From contig CAKASQ030000014.1 in assembly GCA_916988195.3 (NCBI GenBank), positions 1 through 63,677 of the forward strand: a DNA stretch of 63,677 nucleotides. Reading direction: 5' to 3'. The notes below the pieces were generated by a model, which saw only the letters and a program-made list of their open reading frames with translations, was not told the DNA's origin and made no database searches. Made by a program: the position numbers and the translations under genes. This stretch comes from Oscillospiraceae bacterium. Its GTDB lineage: Bacteria; Bacillota; Clostridia; Oscillospirales; Oscillospiraceae. Shown piece by piece: positions 34,192 through 44,606 of this stretch; position 1 is the stretch's first letter; every line of letters begins with the position of its first letter.

Positions 34192-35532
34192 ATGTATCGG
34201 GACTTGACGAAGGGGAATATCACAAAGGGGCTTTTGCTGTTTGCGCTGCCGATGATCGCGGGAAATTTACTTCAGCAGTTTTATAACATCGCAGACACGC
34301 TCATCGTCGGGCAGGCGCTGGGCAAAAACGCGCTGGCGGCGGTGGGCTCTGCGTATACGCTCATGACGTTTCTCACATCCATTTTCCTCGGCCTTTCGAT
34401 GGGCGCAGGCGCGCTGTTTTCGATCTACCTTGGGAAAAAGGACTATGCCTCTCTTCGGAGCGCGGTCTGGCATGCGCTGGTCCTGATCTTTGCGGTGACG
34501 GCGGCGCTCAACATTTTGGTCTACGCGTTTTTAGACCCGATTCTGCGCTTTCTGCAAATCCCGGCGGAGCTGTACGACTCGATGCGGGAGTATCTTGTCA
34601 TCATTTTCGCGGGGCTTATCGCGACGTTCCTTTATAACTTCTTTGCGTGCCTGCTGCGCGCGGTCGGAAACTCGGTGGCGCCTTTGTGGTTCCTCGGCGC
34701 GGCGGCGATTTTGAACGTCGGGCTCGATCTTCTGTTCGTGCTCGTGCTCTCCTGGGGCATTGCGGGTGCGGCGATTGCGACGGTGCTGGCGCAGTATGTC
34801 TCAGGAATCGGAATTCTCATCTACGCAATTCTGAAATGCCGCGAGTTTCTGCCGGGGAAGGACGATCGTACATTCAGCCGCGCGATGCTCGCGGAAATTC
34901 TCGACCTCTCGCTTCTTACCTGCGCGCAGCAGTCGGCGATGAACTTCGGGATTCTTCTCATCCAGCGTCTTGTCGACAGCTTCGGCGCAGTGACCATGGC
35001 GGCCTTTGCCGCGGCGGTGAAGATCGACTCGTTTGCCTACCTTCCCGTGCAGGATTTCGGCAACGCGTTTTCCACCTTCACGGCGCAAAACTACGGAGCG
35101 GGGCAAAAAGAGCGCCTCAAACAGGGCTTCCGGCAGGCGACGATCGCCAGCGCGGCGTTTTCTGTCGTCATTTCCGCGCTCGTGTGTATCTTTGCAAATC
35201 CGCTCATGCGCATCTTCGTGCAGGCGGGGGAGACGGAGGTACTCGCGGCGGGCGTTTTGTACCTGCGCGTTGAGGGGGCGTTTTATGCCGGCATCGGCTG
35301 CCTGTTTTTGCTCTACGGGTTCTACCGCGCCGTCAAGCGCCCGGGCATGTCCGTCGTGCTGACGGTCATCTCGCTTGGCACGCGCGTCGCGCTTGCCTAT
35401 CTGCTGGCCGGGCGCATCGGAGAGATCGGTATCTGGATGGCTATCCCCATCGGCTGGGTGCTGGCCGACCTCACCGGCTACGGCTACTACTTCCGCCATA
35501 AGGAACAGCTCCTGCCGCAGGATAACGCATGA
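34192..35532 (+). CDS. MATE-family efflux transporter
   Basis: A 446-aa, 12-helix MATE protein of the DinF/NorM-like clostridial type: KGNITKGLLLFALPMIAGNL, FYNIADTLIVGQALG and STFTAQNYGAGQKERLKQGF. The start is the ATG at 34192, where the family sequence begins (MYRDLTKGNI). The ribosome site is weak. It has no adjacent regulator, unlike the MATE at 29353. A strong terminator follows. Confidence 0.93.
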   Translation: MYRDLTKGNITKGLLLFALPMIAGNLLQQFYNIADTLIVGQALGKNALAAVGSAYTLMTFLTSIFLGLSMGAGALFSIYLGKKDYASLRSAVWHALVLIFAVTAALNILVYAFLDPILRFLQIPAELYDSMREYLVIIFAGLIATFLYNFFACLLRAVGNSVAPLWFLGAAAILNVGLDLLFVLVLSWGIAGAAIATVLAQYVSGIGILIYAILKCREFLPGKDDRTFSRAMLAEILDLSLLTCAQQSAMNFGILLIQRLVDSFGAVTMAAFAAAVKIDSFAYLPVQDFGNAFSTFTAQNYGAGQKERLKQGFRQATIASAAFSVVISALVCIFANPLMRIFVQAGETEVLAAGVLYLRVEGAFYAGIGCLFLLYGFYRAVKRPGMSVVLTVISLGTRVALAYLLAGRIGEIGIWMAIPIGWVLADLTGYGYYFRHKEQLLPQDNA

Positions 35533-35562
35533 CGTTATCATTTTGTAATGCTAGTACACAAA

Positions 35563-35608
35563 AGAAGCCCTGAAGCAAATGACCAGTTTGCTTCAGGGCT
35601 TCTCTTTT
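35563..35608 (+). terminator. Rho-independent terminator
   Basis: A 17-bp stem AGAAGCCCTGAAGCAAA with its complement, followed by CTTTTC. Confidence 0.88.
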
Positions 35609-35788
35609 CAAAATATATGAGGGGAAAATGAAAAAGTGTATATCGCTTCTTGCAAGATTATGATACCAAGGGGATATTAAAAAACTTAGAGGGTAGTTAT
35701 TAAATATGTATGAAATCCAAAAAATATTTTGTATTTTGGCGAATGGGTAAAATTCACAAAAACGTTACAAACTTTTTGTGCGGCCCCA

Positions 35789-35817
35789 TTGACAAAACCG
35801 GCAGTCGGGTTTACACT
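35789..35817 (+). promoter_or_regulatory. Sigma-A promoter of clpB
   Basis: -35 TTGACA (35789-35794), a 17-bp spacer and -10 TACACT (35812-35817), immediately upstream of the CIRCE element. Confidence 0.85.
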
Positions 35818-35830
35818 GTAGAAAATTGAG

Positions 35831-35857
35831 TTAGCACTCGAACGTAGAGAGTGCTAA
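35831..35857 (+). promoter_or_regulatory. CIRCE operator (HrcA binding site)
   Basis: TTAGCACTC-N9-GAGTGCTAA, a perfect match to the CIRCE consensus. It lies between the promoter and the clpB start, so HrcA should repress clpB in the absence of heat stress. Confidence 0.97.
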
Positions 35858-35871
35858 AAGGAGTGGAATCT

Positions 35872-38466
35872 ATGAATGCACAGAAGTATACGCAGAAGTC
35901 TTTGGAAGCGATTCAGGCTGCGCAGCAGCTGACCATTGAAAATCAGAACCAGCAAATCGAGCAGGTGCATCTGCTCGCGAGCCTCCTCCGGCAGGAAAAC
36001 GGCCTTGCCCCGCAGCTTTTGCGGAAGATGGGCGTGACGGTCGAGAGTCTGGACGCAGCCGTTTTGCAGGAGCTGGGCAAGCTCCCGCGTGTGACGGGCT
36101 CCGGACGGGAGGCCGATAAATATTATGTAGCGCGCGCAGTCGACGAAGCGCTCAGCCGCGCAGAGAAAATCGCGGATGAGATGAAGGACGACTTCGTCTC
36201 TGTCGAGCATCTGCTGCTGGCCCTGATCGAGACGGCAGACTCGACGCTCAAGCGTCTGTTTTCGACCTACAATATTACAAAGGAGCGCTGCTTGCAGGCG
36301 CTTCAGTCCATCCGCGGCAACCAGCGCGTGACCTCCGACTCTCCGGAGGATACCTATGAGGCGCTCGAGAAATACGGCACGGACCTGGTAAAGCGCGCCC
36401 GTGAGCAGAAGATGGACCCGGTCATCGGCCGCGACGAAGAGATCCGGAACGTCATCCGGATTTTGTCCCGGAAAACGAAAAACAACCCCGTTCTCATTGG
36501 CGAGCCGGGCGTCGGCAAGACGGCCATCGTTGAAGGCCTCGCGCAGCGGATCGTCTCGAACGAGGTGCCAAAGGCCTTGCAGGACAAGACCATTTTCTCG
36601 CTCGATATGGGCGCTTTGATTGCGGGCGCGAAGTACCGCGGCGAATTTGAAGAGCGGCTGAAGGCCGTTTTGTCGGAAGTCAAAAAGTCCGAGGGCAAGA
36701 TCATCCTCTTCATCGATGAGCTGCACACCATTGTCGGCGCGGGCAAAACCGAGGGCTCAATGGACGCGGGCAATCTTCTCAAGCCGATGCTGGCAAGAGG
36801 CGAGCTGCATTGCATCGGCGCAACAACGCTCGACGAGTACCGGCAGTATATTGAAAAGGACCCCGCGCTTGAACGGCGGTTCCAGACTGTTCTGGTGCAA
36901 GAGCCGTCGGTCGAAGATACGATCGCCATCCTGCGTGGTCTGGAATCGAGATACGAGGTGTTCCACGGCGTGAAGATCACGGACCCCGCGATCATCGCCG
37001 CTGCAACGCTCTCGAACCGGTACATTACAGACCGGTTCCTGCCGGATAAAGCCATCGACCTCATTGATGAAGCCTGCGCCATGATCCGGACCGAGATGGA
37101 CTCAATGCCGACCGAGCTCGACATCATCAACCGCAAGATCATCCAGATGCAGATCGAAGAGGCCGCGCTCAAAAACGAGGACGATGAGCTCTCGAAAGCG
37201 CGCCTTGCGGAGCTCCAGAAAGAGCTGGCCGAGAACCGCGAGACCTTTAAGACCATGAAGGCGCAGTGGGAAAACGAGAAGAAGGCCATCGGGCAGGTGC
37301 AGCAGCTGCGCGAGAAGATCGAACAGCTGAACCGCGACATTGAGCTCGCCGAAAAGAACGGCGAATACGAAAAGGCCGCGAAGCTCAAGTATGGCGACCT
37401 GCCGGAGCTCAAAAAGCAGCTCGAGCAGGACGAAAAGCAGACCCAGAACACAAAGGGCTCGAATTTACTCCGCAACAAGGTCACAGAGGAAGAAATCGCG
37501 AAGATCATCGAGCGCTGGACGGGCATTCCGGTATCGAGACTCATGGAGTCCGAGCGTGAGAAGCTTCTGCACCTCGAAGACACGCTCCACAAGAGAGTCA
37601 TCGGGCAGGATGAAGCCGTGCGCGTTGTGGCAGAGGCCATCCAGAGAAGTAGAGCCGGTATTCAGGATCCGAATCGGCCGCTTGGCTCGTTCCTGTTCCT
37701 TGGCCCCACGGGCGTTGGCAAAACGGAGCTGGCCAAAACGCTGGCCGCGAGCCTGTTTGACGACGAGAAGAACCTCATTCGGATCGACATGTCGGAGTAC
37801 ATGGAGAAGTTCTCCGTGTCGCGTCTCATTGGCGCGCCTCCCGGATACGTGGGCTATGAGGAAGGCGGTCAGCTGACCGAAGCGGTACGCCGCCGTCCGT
37901 ATTCCGTCATTTTGTTTGACGAAATTGAAAAGGCACATCCGGATGTGTTTAATGTCCTGCTGCAAGTGCTGGACGACGGCAGGATCACGGACTCTCAGGG
38001 CCGGACCGTGGACTTCAAGAACACGATCATCATTCTGACCTCGAACCTCGGCAGCCAGATTTTGCTCGACGGCATCGGCGCGGACGGCGAAATCACGCAG
38101 GAAGCGAAGGATCAGGTCGATGCCCTGCTCCACCACACGTTCCGCCCGGAGTTTCTCAACCGGCTTGACGAGATCGTCTTCTATAAGCCGCTCACGAAGG
38201 ACAATATCACGGGCATCATCGATTTGCAGATCGACGCGCTCAACCGCCGTCTTGCCGACAAGCAGCTGCGCTGCGAGCTGACAGATACGGCCAAGCAGCT
38301 CATCATCGACACGTCTTACGACCCGCAGTTCGGCGCGCGGCCTCTGCGCCGGTATATCCAGCACACGGTCGAAACGCTCATCGCGAAGAAGATCCTGGCT
38401 GGCAGCATTCTCCCCGGCGAGACGATCACGGTCGATGTACAGAACGACGAGCTTGTCATCCGATAA
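35872..38466 (+). CDS. clpB: ATP-dependent chaperone ClpB
   Basis: An 864-aa Hsp100 disaggregase that rescues aggregated proteins with DnaK. It has a Clp-N domain (residues 1-~145), NBD1 with [16 protein letters not shown] (~208), the long coiled-coil middle domain (~400-520) that separates ClpB from ClpA/C, and NBD2 with [15 protein letters not shown] (~611) and [11 protein letters not shown]. The start is the ATG at 35872 behind AAGGAG; the upstream open frame runs into the CIRCE element. Control by CIRCE/HrcA is visible. Confidence 0.97.
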   Translation: MNAQKYTQKSLEAIQAAQQLTIENQNQQIEQVHLLASLLRQENGLAPQLLRKMGVTVESLDAAVLQELGKLPRVTGSGREADKYYVARAVDEALSRAEKIADEMKDDFVSVEHLLLALIETADSTLKRLFSTYNITKERCLQALQSIRGNQRVTSDSPEDTYEALEKYGTDLVKRAREQKMDPVIGRDEEIRNVIRILSRKTKNNPVLIGEPGVGKTAIVEGLAQRIVSNEVPKALQDKTIFSLDMGALIAGAKYRGEFEERLKAVLSEVKKSEGKIILFIDELHTIVGAGKTEGSMDAGNLLKPMLARGELHCIGATTLDEYRQYIEKDPALERRFQTVLVQEPSVEDTIAILRGLESRYEVFHGVKITDPAIIAAATLSNRYITDRFLPDKAIDLIDEACAMIRTEMDSMPTELDIINRKIIQMQIEEAALKNEDDELSKARLAELQKELAENRETFKTMKAQWENEKKAIGQVQQLREKIEQLNRDIELAEKNGEYEKAAKLKYGDLPELKKQLEQDEKQTQNTKGSNLLRNKVTEEEIAKIIERWTGIPVSRLMESEREKLLHLEDTLHKRVIGQDEAVRVVAEAIQRSRAGIQDPNRPLGSFLFLGPTGVGKTELAKTLAASLFDDEKNLIRIDMSEYMEKFSVSRLIGAPPGYVGYEEGGQLTEAVRRRPYSVILFDEIEKAHPDVFNVLLQVLDDGRITDSQGRTVDFKNTIIILTSNLGSQILLDGIGADGEITQEAKDQVDALLHHTFRPEFLNRLDEIVFYKPLTKDNITGIIDLQIDALNRRLADKQLRCELTDTAKQLIIDTSYDPQFGARPLRRYIQHTVETLIAKKILAGSILPGETITVDVQNDELVIR

Positions 38467-38474
38467 TATTCCTG

Positions 38475-38512
38475 AAATCCTGCCACATCTTCGGATGCGG
38501 CAGGATTTTTTC
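38475..38512 (+). terminator. Rho-independent terminator
   Basis: AATCCTGCC (38476-38484) pairs with GGCAGGATT (38499-38507), with CATC/GATG inside, and is followed by a T-run. Confidence 0.88.
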
Positions 38513-38522
38513 GCTCGTTTTG

Positions 38523-38551
38523 TTGCAACCGGCTGCAATTTCCGATAAAAT
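38523..38551 (+). promoter_or_regulatory. Promoter of the HD-domain gene
   Basis: -35 TTGCAA (38523-38528), a 17-bp spacer and -10 TAAAAT (38546-38551). It places the transcript start near 38558, which excludes the far-upstream TTG at 38520 as the translation start. Confidence 0.75.
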
Positions 38552-38572
38552 AAAGAAGAAAGAAGGGATTGT

Positions 38573-39581
38573 ATGGAACTCATCGCGCTATGGCGGTCTT
38601 CCGGCAAAGCTTCTGGCGTTTGCGGAAACAGCGCCCATGCAGCGGCTGCGGCAGGTCGGCATGCACTGCGGGTGTGAATATACGGCGTGTCCGCTTTACA
38701 AGGGAAAACCAGCCTATTCCCGGTACCTGCACAGCCTCGGCGCGGCCGCGATCGTCTGGCACTTTACAAAAGACGAGGCACAGAGCCTGAGCGCGCTGTT
38801 TCACGATATTGCAACGCCGGTTTTCGCGCACGTTGTCGATTTTCTGAACGGCGACCATCTGGCGCAGGAATCGACCGAAGCGCCGACGCACGACATTCTG
38901 ACAAACGATGCAAAGCTTCAGGCAGGCCTCCGTGCCCTGGGTCTTCAAACGCAGGATGTGGACGACTACCACCGCTATCCGATTGCGGACAACGACTCGC
39001 CGCGGCTTTCCTCCGACCGCCTCGAGTACACACTCGGAAACGCGTACCGTGTGTTCGGCGCATCGCTTGACGAGATTTCCGCCGTCTATGAGGACCTGAC
39101 GGTTCTGGAGGCAGAGGACGGACAGCCGGAGCTCTCGTTCCGGGATTTAACCGCCGCGCAGGTTTTTTCCAAGTGGTCCTTGCAGCAGTCGCATTGGTTC
39201 GTGAGCGACGATGACCGGTTTTTCATGCAGGCGCTCTCTGATCTTCTGCGCCTTGCGCTGCAAGAGGGCGTGATTGCGCGGGATGATCTCTGGCGCACCG
39301 AACCGGAGGTCATTGCGAAACTGGAGGCCGACCCCCGCATGAAGGCATACTGGCGCAGCTACCGCCGCATCGCCGGCACCTGTTCCGGCCAAACGCCGCC
39401 GGAGGATACCTACGCCGTCAGGATCCGCGCCAAAAAGCGCTGCATCGACCCGCTCGTCCGGACAGGCAGCGGCGCAAAACGGCTGACGGAGCTGGATGAA
39501 AGCTTTGCCGCGCAATTGCGGACGTTTTTGCAGGACGAGTTTGACCGCTATGTCTGGGCAAGATTCGATTTACAATCTTAG
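38573..39581 (+). CDS. HD-domain phosphohydrolase, 5' end apparently frameshifted
   Basis: An HD-superfamily protein (about 335 residues in the main frame). It starts with YGGLPAKLLAFAETAPMQRLRQVGM, and the metal residues are visible in YSRYLHSLGAAAIVWHF and LFHDIATPVFAH (HD pair). It resembles dGTPase/ppGpp-type hydrolases; the substrate is unknown. The ATG at 38573, with a good AGAAGGG site and promoter, encodes MELI in a different frame from the body, which begins cleanly at TATGGCGGTC (~38589). One extra base between them would explain this. A real mutation, a sequencing error and a non-AUG start (ATT) are all possible. Confidence 0.72.
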
Positions 39582-39596
39582 AGAGGAGCAGTCCCG

Positions 39597-40904
39597 ATGG
39601 CAGGTAAGTTCTCCCGAAAGAAACAGGAACCCGGCGCGTCGTGGGTTTTGGGCGCAGTTCTGATTGCGCTGCTTCTGGCGGCAATCACGCTGGGCGCGCT
39701 CTGGGTGCTGCGCGCGTCCAAGGCTGTCGACGCGTCAGACAATGCGTTCTCACAAACGCCCGCAGAACCATCCGACGCGCAGGAAAATACCATGCAACAG
39801 CCGCAAATGACAGAGTCTGCCGCGGAACCACAGCCAGAACCAGACGCGCTTCCCGCCGAGCCGGAGCTAGAACCCGAACCGGAGTCTGCGCGCGTGACGC
39901 TGATGGCGCTGGGCGACAATTTAATCCACAATACCGTCTACTGGTCAGCAGAATTGCCGGATGGCGGATATGACTTCACGCCGTTTTACGCGGCCATCGC
40001 GCCGGTCGTTTCACAGTATGACATTGCCTGCATCAATCAGGAGACGATTCTGGTCGGTGACCCGGCGCTTTACGCAAATTACCCGAACTTCGGCTCTCCG
40101 ACGCAGGTGGCGGACGCGCTGGCGAAAACCGGCTTTTCCGTTGTCACCGGCGCGACGAACCACTGCTTCGACAAGGGCGAGACAGGCATTCTCGATACCT
40201 GCCGCTACTGGCGGGATCACTATCCCGACATCACAACGCTTGGCATTCACGACTCGGAAGAGGACGCGAAGACCCTTCGCGTGATCGAGAAAAACGGCAT
40301 CCGCATCGCGATGCTGAACTACACCTACGGTCTCAACGGCGGCGCGCCGGGAAAGGCGTGGATGGTTGACCGCTTTGTGACGTTTGACGCGGTCAAGGCC
40401 GATCTTGCCCGGGCAAAGGAAGCTTCTGATTTTGTCATCGTCTTTGCCCACTGGGGCGAAGAGGACACGTTCCAGCCCAACGATTATGAGAAAACCTGGG
40501 CGCAGATTCTGGCCGACGGCGGCGCGGATCTCATCATCGGCGGGCACCCGCACGTTGTCCAGCCTGCGCGCGTTTTGATGGCGGAAGACGGACGAGAGGT
40601 GCCGGTTTTCTACTCGCTCGGAAACTTCCTCTCCCACCAGGCGCAGGCCCAGAATATGCTCGGCGGCATGGCGAGCGTCACGATCTGCAAGGACGAGACC
40701 GGCGCGTATGTCGAGCACTATGAGCTGCTGCCAACCGTGAACCTCATCACGAAAAACCCGGATACCGGCTGGTACCATTACGTCCCCATGCTGCTGTCCG
40801 ACTATACCCCGGAGCTTGCCGCCACGCACCATATCGCGGGCTGCTCCGTCGAGGCCATGCAAACGCTTTTTGATCAGATCGTCTCCGGCACGGCAGGCAC
40901 ATAG
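39597..40904 (+). CDS. CapA-family protein (PGA_cap domain)
   Basis: A 435-aa membrane-anchored protein. It has one N-terminal helix (WVLGAVLIALLLAAITLGAL), a Pro/Glu-rich linker (residues ~50-100) and a metallophosphoesterase-like CapA domain with ALGDNLIHN, TGATNHCFDKGE, FAHWGEED and IIGGHPHVVQ. The family includes the poly-gamma-glutamate synthesis protein CapA/PgsA, but most clostridial members have no proven polymer role. It follows the HD gene by 15 bp. Confidence 0.9.
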   Translation: MAGKFSRKKQEPGASWVLGAVLIALLLAAITLGALWVLRASKAVDASDNAFSQTPAEPSDAQENTMQQPQMTESAAEPQPEPDALPAEPELEPEPESARVTLMALGDNLIHNTVYWSAELPDGGYDFTPFYAAIAPVVSQYDIACINQETILVGDPALYANYPNFGSPTQVADALAKTGFSVVTGATNHCFDKGETGILDTCRYWRDHYPDITTLGIHDSEEDAKTLRVIEKNGIRIAMLNYTYGLNGGAPGKAWMVDRFVTFDAVKADLARAKEASDFVIVFAHWGEEDTFQPNDYEKTWAQILADGGADLIIGGHPHVVQPARVLMAEDGREVPVFYSLGNFLSHQAQAQNMLGGMASVTICKDETGAYVEHYELLPTVNLITKNPDTGWYHYVPMLLSDYTPELAATHHIAGCSVEAMQTLFDQIVSGTAGT

Positions 40905-40954
40905 CGTGAACGCGCTTCCGATAAGCATGCCTTACAACCTGGCATGCTGGATTG

Positions 40955-40991
40955 AAAAACGCCCGCAAAGCGATGCTTTGCGGGCGTTTTG
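40955..40991 (+). terminator. Rho-independent terminator
   Basis: A 15-bp stem AAAACGCCCGCAAAG with its complement, ending GTTTTG. It probably serves both convergent genes. Confidence 0.85.
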
Positions 40992-41079
40992 TCCCAGATT
41001 TTTGCAGAGATCGATACCTTTGACGCTGCGCAGCCTCGAATTTGCCGCAGGTTCCCGTCAACGCACGGTGGTTAAAAGC

Positions 41080-41514
41080 TTACACCATCCGGCAGGACTC
41101 GCAGTTCTCGCACTCAGGGAACTTTTTCTTGTCGTAGGCGATGCCGTTCTTGTCGTAGTAATCCTTGACAGCGGATTTGACGGCCTCCTCGGCAAGTACC
41201 GAGCAGTGGAGCTTGTGCGCGGGAAGTCCGCCCAGCGCATCGACCACGTCCTTGTTTGTCACATTGAGGGCCTCTTCGATCGTCTTGCCCTTGATCATCT
41301 CGGTTGCCATCGAGCTCGAGGCAATCGCGCTGCCGCAGCCAAAGGTCTCAAACTTCACATCTTCAATCTTATCGTCTTTGATTTTGAGATACATCTTCAT
41401 GATGTCGCCGCACTTGGCGTTGCCGACTTCGCCCACGCCGTCCGCGTTCTCGATGCTTCCCACATTTCTCGGGTTCATGAAGTGATCCATCACAATATCG
41501 GTATAAAGTGCCAT
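41080..41514 (-). CDS. nifU: NifU-like Fe-S cluster scaffold
   Basis: A 144-aa scaffold for Fe-S assembly. The three cluster cysteines lie in NAKCGDIM (residues ~33-40), FGCGSAIASSS and LHCSVLAEEA. The C terminus adds a clostridial Cys-rich tail (CENCESC). I place the start at 41514 (MALYTDIVMDHFMNPRN); the frame is open much further upstream only as a shadow of nifS. It follows the cysteine desulfurase gene by 17 bp. Confidence 0.95.
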   Translation of the reverse strand: MALYTDIVMDHFMNPRNVGSIENADGVGEVGNAKCGDIMKMYLKIKDDKIEDVKFETFGCGSAIASSSMATEMIKGKTIEEALNVTNKDVVDALGGLPAHKLHCSVLAEEAVKSAVKDYYDKNGIAYDKKKFPECENCESCRMV

Positions 41515-41531
41515 AGCCTTGTCCTCCTTAT

Positions 41532-42722
41532 TTACAGCATAAACTGTTTCTCGCCGCGCTCGAGCTCTTTCCACACAGGAGACATATTGCGAAGATACGT
41601 GACCACCTGCGGAATTTCCTTCAGCATATACTCGACTTCTTCCATCGTGTTTTCCTCGCAAAGGGTCAGCCGGAGTGAGCCGTGCGCCACCTCGTGGGGC
41701 CGGCCAATTGCCAGCAGCACATGGCTGGGGTCGAGCGAACCCGACGTGCACGCAGAGCCGGACGACGCGCTGATGCCCTTCGCGTCCAGAAGCAGAAGCA
41801 GGCTTTCGCCCTCGATGCCCTCGAAGCAGAAGTTCACGTTTCCGGGCAGGCGCGGTGCTTTCGCGCCGTTGAGCGCGCAATGGGGGATCTCGCTGAGGCC
41901 TTCAATGAGCCGGTCGCGCAGCGCCGTGACCTTCTTCGCGTTTTCGTCCAGATGGTCACACGCGTCCTTTAAGGCAGCGGCCATGCCGACGATGCCGGGG
42001 ACGTTTTCCGTGCCCGCGCGCTTGCCGCGCTCCTGCGCGCCGCCTTCAATGATGTTGGTCAGAATAATCCCACGCCGGGCATAGAGCGCGCCAACGCCCT
42101 TGGGGCCGTGGAACTTGTGGCCGGACATGGAGAGCATGTCAATATTCATCGCGTTCACGTCGATGGCGACATGTCCTGCCGCCTGCACCGCGTCAGTGTG
42201 GAACAGAACGCCCGCTTCATGGCAGACCTTGCCGATCTCCGCGATGGGCTGGATGGTTCCGATTTCGTTGTTGGCGAACATGATGGTGACAAGACACGTG
42301 TCCTCGCGGATCGCGTCCTTGACCTCCTGCGCCGTAACGAGACCGGTTTCATGCACGTCCAGCAGCGTCACCTCGAAGCCCTCTTTCTCTAACTTCGCGA
42401 GCGTATGCAAAACCGCGTGGTGCTCGAACTTCGTCGAGATGATGTGCTTCTTGCCCTTGCGCGCGCCGATGACAGCTGCCGTGCGGATGGCCTGATTGTC
42501 TGCCTCACTGCCGCCGGAGGTGAAGGTGATCTCTCTGGGCTGCGCGCCGATGCACGAAGCGACGGTCGCTCTCGCGGCCTCTAAGCCCTCCTTGGCCTCC
42601 TGCCCGATCGTGTACAGGCTCGAGGGGTTACCATAGTGCTCGGTCATATACGGAAGCATCGCTTCCAGCGCCACGCCGCTCATCTTGGTGGTTGCAGCGT
42701 TGTCGGCATAAATCTTCATCAT
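41532..42722 (-). CDS. nifS: Cysteine desulfurase NifS
   Basis: A 396-aa PLP enzyme supplying sulfur for Fe-S clusters. [11 protein letters not shown] at the N terminus, the PLP lysine in [17 protein letters not shown] (~199-215) and the active Cys in [16 protein letters not shown] (~315-330) identify it. Two ATGs lie in tandem at 42722. The promoter at 42759-42787 fits closely. With nifU it forms the minimal ISC-type pair of Clostridia; no iscR is adjacent. Confidence 0.96.
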   Translation of the reverse strand: MMKIYADNAATTKMSGVALEAMLPYMTEHYGNPSSLYTIGQEAKEGLEAARATVASCIGAQPREITFTSGGSEADNQAIRTAAVIGARKGKKHIISTKFEHHAVLHTLAKLEKEGFEVTLLDVHETGLVTAQEVKDAIREDTCLVTIMFANNEIGTIQPIAEIGKVCHEAGVLFHTDAVQAAGHVAIDVNAMNIDMLSMSGHKFHGPKGVGALYARRGIILTNIIEGGAQERGKRAGTENVPGIVGMAAALKDACDHLDENAKKVTALRDRLIEGLSEIPHCALNGAKAPRLPGNVNFCFEGIEGESLLLLLDAKGISASSGSACTSGSLDPSHVLLAIGRPHEVAHGSLRLTLCEENTMEEVEYMLKEIPQVVTYLRNMSPVWKELERGEKQFML

Positions 42723-42758
42723 AGGATTGACTCCTTTCGTATTCTTCTTTGTGTCTTC

Positions 42759-42787
42759 AGAATATCACATATTCCCTACTAAGTCAA
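42759..42787 (-). promoter_or_regulatory. Promoter of nifS-nifU
   Basis: On the minus strand, -35 TTGACT (42787-42782), a 17-bp spacer and -10 TATTCT (42764-42759). The -35 lies in CCTATTGACTTAGTAGG, an imperfect dyad that could be a regulator site. Confidence 0.8.
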
Positions 42788-42915
42788 TAGGTTTATATGT
42801 TGAAAGAAATTTTATGCGGAAACAAAAAATCTTAAGAAAAATTTAGCCGTTTTTTCCTTGAGCCAATTGGAAAAAACGTGTATGATAGACAAAACACATC
42901 TTCCGGGAGGCTTCC

Positions 42916-44085
42916 ATGGCAAACATTCTCGAGTATCTTGACTGGCGCGGTGATCTGACGCTTTTGGAGCGGCCGTTCAACGAGGTGGACAATCTGATTC
43001 TGGCGGAAATCTGCTATCTGGATTTCTCCGGCTTTGTACCCGCAGGCTTTCAGACGCAGCAGGTGACGCTCCTTGACGCGGCCAGCGCCTATTTTGCCGC
43101 CCACCCGGAAACCAACATGGGTGTTCTCGTGCCCGATCAGATCCCCGTTCTGGTAGAGCATGCGGCAAAGACCGCGCGCTTCTCCGATGTGCGCCTGCTC
43201 GGCTATGTGAATCGGATTGACGAGGAGACGCAGACGCAGTTTTCCGCTCTGACGATGCTCCTCCCGGATGGCAGCGCCTATGTCGCCTTCCGCGGCACGG
43301 ACGACACGATCGTCGGCTGGAAGGAGGACTTCAACATGGCCTTCACGCCGGAAATCCCCGCGCAGAAATATGCAGCAGAGTACCTCCGGCAGGTATCCGC
43401 AGCCCTTCCCTTCCGGCCGCTTCTTGTCGGCGGGCACTCGAAGGGCGGAAATTTAGCGGTCTACGCGGCGGTCTTCTGCGGCCAGGACGTGCAGAATCGA
43501 ATTCTCGCCGTCTACAATAACGACGGCCCCGGCTTCTATTCCTCTCTGCTGTCCCTTCCCGAGCACAAGCCGGTGGCCGGAAAAATTACGACGCTGCTGC
43601 CGGAATCGTCGGTTGTCGGGATGCTGCTGGAGCACGAGGAGGCCTATCAGGTCGTGCGCAGCACACAGATCGGCCTCATGCAGCACGACGGCTTTTCGTG
43701 GCAGGTGAAAGGCGAGCGCTTCGAGCATCTAACAGAGCTTGCCGAGGGCGGAAAAATCATGGATCAGACGCTCCGGTCCTTCCTGCGGGAGCTCACCGAG
43801 CCCCAGCGCGTGCAGTTTGTCGACACGCTCTTTGCCATTCTGACCTGCACCGACGCGAGCACACTCACAGACCTCAAGGAAGGCGGCCTCAAGACAGCCT
43901 CCGCGATGGTCAAGGCGCTGCAAAAGCTCGATAAGCCGACGCGGAAGGCGCTGACAGATACGTTAAAGCTTCTTGTAAAGTCCGGCGCACGCTCGGCCTT
44001 CGAGGAGCTCGGCATTTCCCGCCTGCGCGATAACCGGCTCATTGAGGCCATTTCCGGCTACCTCGAAACGCACAGCCGCACGTAA
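42916..44085 (+). CDS. DUF2974 / Mbeg1-like alpha/beta hydrolase
   Basis: A 389-aa protein. The N terminus NILEYLDWRGDLTLLERPFNEVDNLIL and the nucleophile elbow VGGHSKGGNLAVYAA (residues ~173-187) are hallmarks of DUF2974. VAFRGTDDTIVGWKEDFNM matches lipase-like hydrolases. No signal peptide is visible. GGGAGG precedes the ATG. The substrate is unknown; a lipid or ester is a reasonable guess. Confidence 0.9.
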   Translation: MANILEYLDWRGDLTLLERPFNEVDNLILAEICYLDFSGFVPAGFQTQQVTLLDAASAYFAAHPETNMGVLVPDQIPVLVEHAAKTARFSDVRLLGYVNRIDEETQTQFSALTMLLPDGSAYVAFRGTDDTIVGWKEDFNMAFTPEIPAQKYAAEYLRQVSAALPFRPLLVGGHSKGGNLAVYAAVFCGQDVQNRILAVYNNDGPGFYSSLLSLPEHKPVAGKITTLLPESSVVGMLLEHEEAYQVVRSTQIGLMQHDGFSWQVKGERFEHLTELAEGGKIMDQTLRSFLRELTEPQRVQFVDTLFAILTCTDASTLTDLKEGGLKTASAMVKALQKLDKPTRKALTDTLKLLVKSGARSAFEELGISRLRDNRLIEAISGYLETHSRT

Positions 44086-44116
44086 ATTTCCATCTCACAC
44101 AAAGGACCCTCCGCCT

Positions 44117-44581
44117 ATGACGCTTCACGATTATCTCTTTACGCTGCTTCTCGCGATGGCTCCCGTCAGTGAGCTCCGGGGCGCGATCCCCTTCGGTCTG
44201 GCGCACGACATTCCGCAGGCGCTGCTATACCCCTCCTGCGTTCTGGCAAATTTACTGCCGGTTCCGTTCGTGATTTTATTTTTGCGCCGGATTCTGGCGT
44301 GGATGCAGCGAAAGGGCGGGAGACTCGCGTCCGCGGCCGACTGGTTGGAAAAGCGGGGCAGAGCCAAATCTGCCCGCATCAAGCGTTCGGAACTTCTGGG
44401 GCTCTATCTTTTCGTCGCCATTCCCCTGCCCGGCACAGGCGCATGGACGGGCGCGCTGGTTGCGGCGCTGCTTGGAAGGCGGCTTTCCCACGCCATGCTC
44501 TCCATAGGGGCCGGCGTCATGACCGCCTGCTGCATCGTCGCGCTTTTGTGCAAAGGCATCATCCATATTGCCGGTTTATAG
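44117..44581 (+). CDS. COG2426 small membrane protein (Sm_multidrug_ex)
   Basis: A 154-aa protein with four hydrophobic segments. The pattern APVSELRGAIPFGLA (residues ~15-29), the central LEKRGRAK and LFVAIPLPGTGAWTGALVAALLG (~97-119) define this family. The multidrug-export label comes from old annotation and is weakly supported. The ATG at 44117 has AAAGGA upstream. Confidence 0.9.
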   Translation: MTLHDYLFTLLLAMAPVSELRGAIPFGLAHDIPQALLYPSCVLANLLPVPFVILFLRRILAWMQRKGGRLASAADWLEKRGRAKSARIKRSELLGLYLFVAIPLPGTGAWTGALVAALLGRRLSHAMLSIGAGVMTACCIVALLCKGIIHIAGL

Positions 44582-44606
44582 ATTTTTATAAGTCTTCCGT
44601 TTTCCC

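Noticed and set aside
35628-35663. An 11-codon open frame (MKKCISLLARL) behind a GAGGGG site after the MATE terminator
   Set aside because: Too short, no conserved neighbour or attenuator structure downstream; could be chance in AT-rich DNA.
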